Positions 59,498 to 64,000 of a stretch of DNA of 64,000 bases are shown in pieces; the first letter of the stretch is position 1; the number at the start of each line of letters is the position of its first letter. Under the pieces are notes generated by a model that saw nothing but the letters and a program-made list of their open reading frames with translations, searched no databases and was not told the DNA's origin. Origin of the DNA: Neorhizobium tomejilense (GTDB taxonomy: Bacteria > Pseudomonadota > Alphaproteobacteria > Rhizobiales > Rhizobiaceae); NCBI GenBank assembly GCA_002968845.1, contig PVBG01000015.1, forward strand, positions 62,001-126,000. The letters are read 5' to 3'. The position numbers and the translations under genes were made by a program.

Positions 59498-60382
59498 CTA
59501 CAAAATGCCGTTTCTCGCCTTCGAGGTCCCGCGGGCGCCGGTCAAATGCTTGCGCATGAGAGCCGCCGCGACTTCGTTGTCGCCCACCGCGAGTCGCTCG
59601 AGTATTTCCAGATGCTCCCGGCAGGTGACGGCTACGCGATCTGCGCCATGCTGCCAGTTGTAGTTGGATAGACGACGAAGCTGGTTCTGGCGGTTCATCG
59701 CCTCCTCGATATAGCGGTTTCCCGACGCTGCGCTGATGCCGAGGTGGAATTCCGCGTTCATTTCGAACAGGGTGACGCTGGACGCGTCGGTCCAGGCCGC
59801 ACTCAGCATTGCCTCGTGCCGTGATCGCATCGACCTGATCCAATCGGCGGAAAGCGAAAAATCCGGCGACAGGATGGCTGCGCATTCGATAAGCAGCCGA
59901 AAATCATAGCTTTCTTCTCGAGCACGCACGTCGCGGACCGGGTCGAAAAACTGCCACCCATAACCTTTTCGGCGCTGAATCACGCCGAGGCCTTCCAGCT
60001 TGATCAGCGCCTGGCGGACAGGCGTCCGCTCCTGCCCCGTCAACCGCATCAGTTCCAGCTCGGCGAACTGCTCCGGCAATTCGCCGTCCCGCCGCAGCTT
60101 GGCGATCGCGACGAGAAGTTCTTCATCGGCGGGCGGCGCCTCCAGTGTCTCTACCTTGGGAGGAATTGCCGAAAGCGTCATCCCCTTGTTTTGCTCGTGC
60201 TGCACGAAGCCGCGCGATTTCAGCAATTCGAGCGCCATTCGAACCGGCGTGCGGGACACGCGCAGCCGGTCCGCCAACTGGTTTTGGCGAAGTCTCGCCC
60301 CTGGCTGAAGATTGTCCTCGTGGATGACGTCGACGATGCGACGCATCAGGTCCTGCTGAAGAGGCGTGGATGCGTCTGACAT
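59498..60382 (-). CDS. GntR-family regulator with two winged-helix domains plus FCD-like domain
   Basis: The 294-aa protein has a first winged helix (LQPGARLRQNQLADRLRVSRTPVRMALELLKSRGFV, residues about 20-60). A second HTH-like unit (ELELMRLTGQERTPVRQALIKLEGLGVIQRRKGYGWQFF, about 95-145) and then an FCD-type ligand domain follow. Two DNA-binding units in one GntR protein are unusual, as most have one. The start at 60382 follows GGAAAGG. It faces the Ntn-hydrolase/ABC operon across a 104-bp gap that holds a short inverted repeat, its probable operator. Confidence 0.85.
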   Translation of the reverse strand: MSDASTPLQQDLMRRIVDVIHEDNLQPGARLRQNQLADRLRVSRTPVRMALELLKSRGFVQHEQNKGMTLSAIPPKVETLEAPPADEELLVAIAKLRRDGELPEQFAELELMRLTGQERTPVRQALIKLEGLGVIQRRKGYGWQFFDPVRDVRAREESYDFRLLIECAAILSPDFSLSADWIRSMRSRHEAMLSAAWTDASSVTLFEMNAEFHLGISAASGNRYIEEAMNRQNQLRRLSNYNWQHGADRVAVTCREHLEILERLAVGDNEVAAALMRKHLTGARGTSKARNGIL

Positions 60383-60417
60383 TTCCGCTTGCCTTTCCGA
60401 TTTTTTTGGTTTTTGTT

Positions 60418-60428
60418 GTATGAAATAC
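60418..60428. promoter_or_regulatory. Inverted repeat, candidate GntR operator
   Basis: GTAT (60418-60421) and ATAC (60425-60428) flank GAA in an AT-rich promoter gap between the divergent regulator and Ntn-hydrolase genes. FCD-type GntR proteins often bind short GTnnnAC-like palindromes of this size. Confidence 0.4.
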
Positions 60429-60486
60429 TTTTTAGGTGAAGGCAAGCGTTCGGCCTGCCGCCATACAGCATCTGGAACACGCCACC

Positions 60487-61647
60487 ATGACCTTGCCTCT
60501 TGCCTGCCCGCTCATCGAGATTTCTGGTACGCCATTCGAGCGCGGCCAACAATATGGCGAACAGGCGGCGCAGCGTATCCTCAAGGGCATCGGGCACTAC
60601 AAGGACCAGCTGCATTCCTCCGGCTTGAAAGACGGCGACCTGGCGGCGATGATCGACCGTTTTGCCAGCGCGATCGAGGACTATGGCCCCCAGTATATCG
60701 AGGAGATGCGCGGCATCGCCAAGGCCGTGAATACCGATCTGGCCGCAATCCTGCTGCTCAATGCACGCACCGAAATCCTCAAGCTTGCGCGCCGCCGGGA
60801 AAAGGGCCAGGCGGACTTCATCCAGTCGGACGGCTGCACCGGCGTTTTCGTCATGCCCTCCGCCACGCCTGACAACGTCTTCATCCACGCCCAGAACTGG
60901 GACTGGAAGGCTGAATGCGCCGAAACGGCGATCGTGCTCAAGATCAAACGCAGCGATGGACCCGATATCATCACCTTCACCGAAGCCGGCGGCCTTGCGC
61001 GTACGGGCTTCAACGCCGCCGGTATCTCGATCAGCGGCAACTACCTCGAAACCGACCGGGACTATCGGGAACTCGGCGTGCCGCTCGCCATCATCCGCCG
61101 CAAGGTTCTGGAACAGGACCATCTGGCGATGGCGATGCAGGCGGTTTACGGAACCCGCAAGTCGGCGTCGAACAACATGATGATCGGCCACGCCCATGGC
61201 GTCGCAATCGATTTCGAATGCGCGCCCGACGAAACTTTTCTGGTTCACCCGGAAAACGGCGTGCTGGTGCATGCCAACCATTTCCAGAGCCAGGTTGCGC
61301 TGTCAAAGCTGCTCGACAAGGGCGTCGTCAACATGCCGGACTCGCTCTACCGTGACCTGCGCGTCCGCCAGCTGATCGAACCGCATGTCGGCAAGGTCAC
61401 GGTGGACACCGTCAAGACCGCGCTTTCCGATACGTTCGAAAGTCCCTGGTCGGTCTGCCGCCCGCCGCGCAAATCGCTGTCCAACAATCAGTCCGCAACG
61501 GTCGCCATGATCGTCATGGTGCCGGGAGAAGGCCGCATGGAGGTGGCATTGCTGCCGGCGCTTGGGCCGCACTTTTGGAATTACAGCCTCGATATGAGGA
61601 TCAGGCCCGTCGAAGAGCCCCGCAAGGCTCAAACGAACGCGGCCTAA
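60487..61647 (+). CDS. C45-family Ntn-hydrolase (acyl-CoA:6-APA acyltransferase-like)
   Basis: The 386-aa protein matches the C45 peptidase/AAT family: ISGTPFERGQQYGEQAAQRI at the N-terminus, SDGCTGVFV with probable nucleophile Cys117 exposed by self-cleavage before it, and IHAQNWDWKAE, FNAAGISISGNYL and HANHFQS in the fold core. These enzymes cleave or make amide bonds of N-acylated amino acids or peptides. It is followed by a dipeptide-type ABC importer, so the imported compound may be its substrate. The start at 60487 suits the family; a frame from 60436 is longer. No signal peptide, hence cytoplasmic. Confidence 0.85.
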   Translation: MTLPLACPLIEISGTPFERGQQYGEQAAQRILKGIGHYKDQLHSSGLKDGDLAAMIDRFASAIEDYGPQYIEEMRGIAKAVNTDLAAILLLNARTEILKLARRREKGQADFIQSDGCTGVFVMPSATPDNVFIHAQNWDWKAECAETAIVLKIKRSDGPDIITFTEAGGLARTGFNAAGISISGNYLETDRDYRELGVPLAIIRRKVLEQDHLAMAMQAVYGTRKSASNNMMIGHAHGVAIDFECAPDETFLVHPENGVLVHANHFQSQVALSKLLDKGVVNMPDSLYRDLRVRQLIEPHVGKVTVDTVKTALSDTFESPWSVCRPPRKSLSNNQSATVAMIVMVPGEGRMEVALLPALGPHFWNYSLDMRIRPVEEPRKAQTNAA

Positions 61648-61683
61648 CCAAAATCAATAAGGGAACAAATACGGGAGCCTCCA

Positions 61684-63255
61684 ATGAAAGTTCAAAGTCT
61701 GTTGAAGACGACGGCAGCGATCGCGCTGCTCGCCACGACCGCCGCGGGCACGGCCTTGGCGCAGGACAAGACAATGCGGGTGCGCATCAATGCGGACATC
61801 CGCTCGACCGATCCCGGCGTCAACCGCGACGCCAATAGCGACGCCATCGTCCTGCACATGGTCGAGGGCCTCGTTGGGTACAAGGACGACGCCTCGATCG
61901 CGCCGCTGCTGGCAAAGTCGGTCGACATTTCCCCCGACGGCAAGGCCTATACGTTCAAGCTGCGTGACGGGCTGAAGTTCAGCAATGGCGAGCCGCTGAC
62001 CTCCGCCGATGTCCTGTCCTCCTGGCAGCGCTACGTTGATCCCAAGACCGCCTGGCGGTGCCTCAAGGACGTGACGGGATCCGGCGTCGCCAATGTCACC
62101 AACGTGGCTGTGCCGGATGCCACAACCGTCGTCTTCACGCTGGAGAAGCCGACCGCCCTGTTCCTCGCCACCATTGCCCGCACCGATTGCGGTGGCACCG
62201 GCATCTACCATAAGAGCTCGCTCGATGCGCAGGGCAAGTGGGTGAAGCCTGTCGGCACCGGCCCCTTCATGCTGCAGGAATGGCGCAGCGGCCAGTATGT
62301 GCAGCTCGCCGCCAATCCCAACTACGTCTCGCCCGGCGGCGCGCGCACCGGCTATGTCGGCGACAAGCAGCCGAAGATCGCGGCCACGCGCTTCATGGTC
62401 ATTCCGGACGATGCTGCGGCCAAGGCCGCCCTCTATTCCGGAGATATCGACGTACTAAGCGACGTCAACAACGCCGATGTCGAGGAACTCTCCGGCAGCG
62501 ACAAGCTGAAGGTGGACAAGGTCGCCAGCATGGGCCTGACCAGTCTTCTTTTCCAGACCCGCGATCCGCTGCTCAAGGACATCCGTATCCGCAAGGCGCT
62601 ACTGCTTTCCCTCGATATCGCGCAGATCTCGGAAGCCTTGACGAACGGCCAGTCGCCGGCGAACCTCTCGGTCATTCCGGTCCCGAGCCCCTATTCCGGC
62701 AAGCTGCAGAAGGAAATTCCGGCCCGCAATCTCGACGAGGCGAAGAAGCTGCTGGCGGACGCCGGATACAAGGGCCAGCCGATCAAGTGGCTGGCGACGA
62801 AGTTCTATCCGTCGCTCTTCGATGCCGCGGTTCTGGTCCAGGCGATGGCGCAGGAAGCCGGCATCAATATCGAGATCGAGACACTCGACTGGGCGACACT
62901 GCTCGACCGCTACACGGCCGGCAACTACTCCGCCATGTCGTTCACCTATTCCGCACGCCTCGATCCCTCGCTCTCCTATGACATGGTCAGCGGCAGCAAG
63001 GACAAGAGCCCGAACAAGGTGTGGGACAATCCGGAAGGCCTGAAGCTGATCGCCGCGAGCACAACGATCGGCGATGCCAGGGAGCGGCAGGTGCTGTTCG
63101 ACAAGCTGGAAGGCATGATCCGCGCCGACGTCCCGTTGATCCCGCTCTATTCCGGCACCCGCATCGGCGCGGTGCGCGCCAATGTGGAAGGATACAAGAC
63201 GTGGCCGGTCGGTTATCCGCGCATGTGGGGCGTTTCCTTCGCACAAGGCAAATAG
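61684..63255 (+). CDS. ABC transporter substrate-binding protein, dipeptide type
   Basis: The 523-aa SBP_bac_5 protein has a Sec signal peptide (LLKTTAAIALLATTAAGTALA). The family block follows: SVDISPDGKAYTFKLRDGLKFSNG, then EPLTSADVLSSWQRYVDP. GGAG precedes the ATG at 7 nt. It belongs with the upstream C45 hydrolase (37 bp) and the downstream permease (3 bp). The ligand is unknown; a modified peptide or acylated amino acid is plausible from the hydrolase. Confidence 0.93.
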   Translation: MKVQSLLKTTAAIALLATTAAGTALAQDKTMRVRINADIRSTDPGVNRDANSDAIVLHMVEGLVGYKDDASIAPLLAKSVDISPDGKAYTFKLRDGLKFSNGEPLTSADVLSSWQRYVDPKTAWRCLKDVTGSGVANVTNVAVPDATTVVFTLEKPTALFLATIARTDCGGTGIYHKSSLDAQGKWVKPVGTGPFMLQEWRSGQYVQLAANPNYVSPGGARTGYVGDKQPKIAATRFMVIPDDAAAKAALYSGDIDVLSDVNNADVEELSGSDKLKVDKVASMGLTSLLFQTRDPLLKDIRIRKALLLSLDIAQISEALTNGQSPANLSVIPVPSPYSGKLQKEIPARNLDEAKKLLADAGYKGQPIKWLATKFYPSLFDAAVLVQAMAQEAGINIEIETLDWATLLDRYTAGNYSAMSFTYSARLDPSLSYDMVSGSKDKSPNKVWDNPEGLKLIAASTTIGDARERQVLFDKLEGMIRADVPLIPLYSGTRIGAVRANVEGYKTWPVGYPRMWGVSFAQGK

Positions 63256-63258
63256 CTG

Positions 63259-64000
63259 ATGCACGCCCTTTCGAAATATATCGCGAAGCGACTGTTATGG
63301 ACGCTTCCGACACTCCTGATCGTGGCCGCGATGGTGTTCTTCCTGGTGCGGATGATCCCCGGCGACCCCGCCCAGCTGATCCTCGGCGATAGCGCCAGCC
63401 CGGACGAGCTTGCCAACCTGCGCGCCAATCTCGGCCTCGATCGGCCGGTGCCGGTGCAGTTCCTGTATTGGCTCGGCAATGTCCTGCGGGGCGATCTCGG
63501 CCATTCCATCTCCAACGGCGCGCCGGTCCTGCCCCTGATGCTCGACCGGTTCCAGGTCAGCGCCACCATCGTAGTGGTCGCCGTAGCGCTCGCGACGCTG
63601 ATCGCGGTTCCGGCCGGCCTTGTGGCGGCATGGCGGCAGAACGAGCATGTGGATATCGCCATCGTCGCCGCCTCGACGCTGCTGATGTCGGTTCCCAGCT
63701 TCTGGCTCGGCCTCGTCCTTCTGCTGGTCTTTGGATTGAAGCTCGGATGGCTGCCGGTCGTCGGCTACGTGCCCTTCACCGAAAAGCCCTGGACCGCGAT
63801 CACCTACGTCATCTTGCCGGTCGTGACGTTGATGCTGATCGAGGTCGGCGTGCTCACCCGGATGATGCGCGCCAGCGCCATCGAGATCTTGCGGCTGGAA
63901 TATGTCATGCACGCTCGCGCCAAGGGTCTTTCTGAAGCCAAGGTCCTGCTTCGCCATGTGCTGCCCAATGCCTTCGCTCCGACCTGGACGATGATCGGGC
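63259..64000 (+). CDS. ABC transporter permease (DppB-type), 3' end outside window
   Basis: The frame opens at 63259 and is still open at the window end (247 residues seen). It begins MHALSKYIAKRLLWTLPTLL and carries RMIPGDPAQLILGD, LGLDRPVPVQFLYWLGN, four to five membrane helices and the EAA loop (HARAKGLSEAKVLLRHVLPNA), all DppB-like. The second permease and ATPase presumably follow. Confidence 0.92.
   Translation, partial: MHALSKYIAKRLLWTLPTLLIVAAMVFFLVRMIPGDPAQLILGDSASPDELANLRANLGLDRPVPVQFLYWLGNVLRGDLGHSISNGAPVLPLMLDRFQVSATIVVVAVALATLIAVPAGLVAAWRQNEHVDIAIVAASTLLMSVPSFWLGLVLLLVFGLKLGWLPVVGYVPFTEKPWTAITYVILPVVTLMLIEVGVLTRMMRASAIEILRLEYVMHARAKGLSEAKVLLRHVLPNAFAPTWTMIG

Overview
The window is 64 kb of high-GC, densely coding DNA from an alphaproteobacterium. 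It is most likely a member of the Rhizobiaceae (Rhizobium/Agrobacterium/Neorhizobium-like). The grounds are the divergent imp/hcp type VI secretion (T6SS) layout with two tssC genes, a tagF-pppA fusion and no tssJ, which is the layout known from Agrobacterium tumefaciens, together with many sugar-acid and ABC-transport operons. No rRNA, tRNA or CRISPR array was seen.

Layout. (1) 1-2.8 kb: the 3' part of a PAS sensor histidine kinase, then a membrane diguanylate cyclase. (2) 2.9-9.6 kb: sugar-acid catabolism with an MFS carrier, a DapA-family lyase and a divergent LacI regulator that shares a perfect 14-bp operator, followed by a glycerate kinase and an SLC13-type anion carrier. (3) 9.7-13.8 kb: a stress or envelope locus with a secreted Asn/Ser-repeat protein, an unassigned 238-aa protein, an anti-sigma factor, an ECF sigma factor and a divergent secreted subtilase. 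(4) 13.9-14.6 kb: a scar where an IS3-family (IS407-like) remnant sits between two truncated genes. (5) 14.6-25.8 kb, minus strand: the hcp operon with clpV, hcp, an unassigned pair, vgrG, a DUF2169 adaptor, a PAAR-like (DUF4150) effector with an unrecognised C-terminal toxin, and its probable immunity gene. (6) 26.0-44.9 kb, plus strand: the imp operon tssA-B-C-C2-tagJ-tssE-F-G-fha-tssK-L-M-tagF/pppA-ppkA. (7) 44.9-46.0 kb: an orphan polysaccharide-export lipoprotein. (8) 46.3-59.4 kb: two divergent operons that look like one uptake and oxidation route for uronic or aldonic acids (or oligomers containing them). The minus operon holds a FadR-type regulator, a uronate-dehydrogenase-like enzyme, an SMP-30 lactonase and a DapA-family enzyme, and begins with an internally deleted RraA gene. 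The plus operon holds a dipeptide-type ABC importer, two enolase-superfamily dehydratases and an aldose epimerase. (9) 59.5-64 kb: a GntR-family regulator with two winged-helix domains, divergent from a C45 Ntn-hydrolase and a second dipeptide-type ABC importer that runs off the window end.

How it works together. The T6SS is complete apart from TssJ and carries the threonine-phosphorylation control set (PpkA, PppA fused to TagF, Fha). It would fire at least one PAAR-tipped toxin. A second unassigned pair between hcp and vgrG, one partner with a signal peptide, occupies the place where A. tumefaciens has its amidase effector/immunity pair. The most promising undescribed pieces are the effector C-terminus at about 15.28-15.70 kb with its AT-rich immunity gene, the hcp-vgrG pair, and the ECF/anti-sigma/subtilase/Asn-Ser-protein locus.
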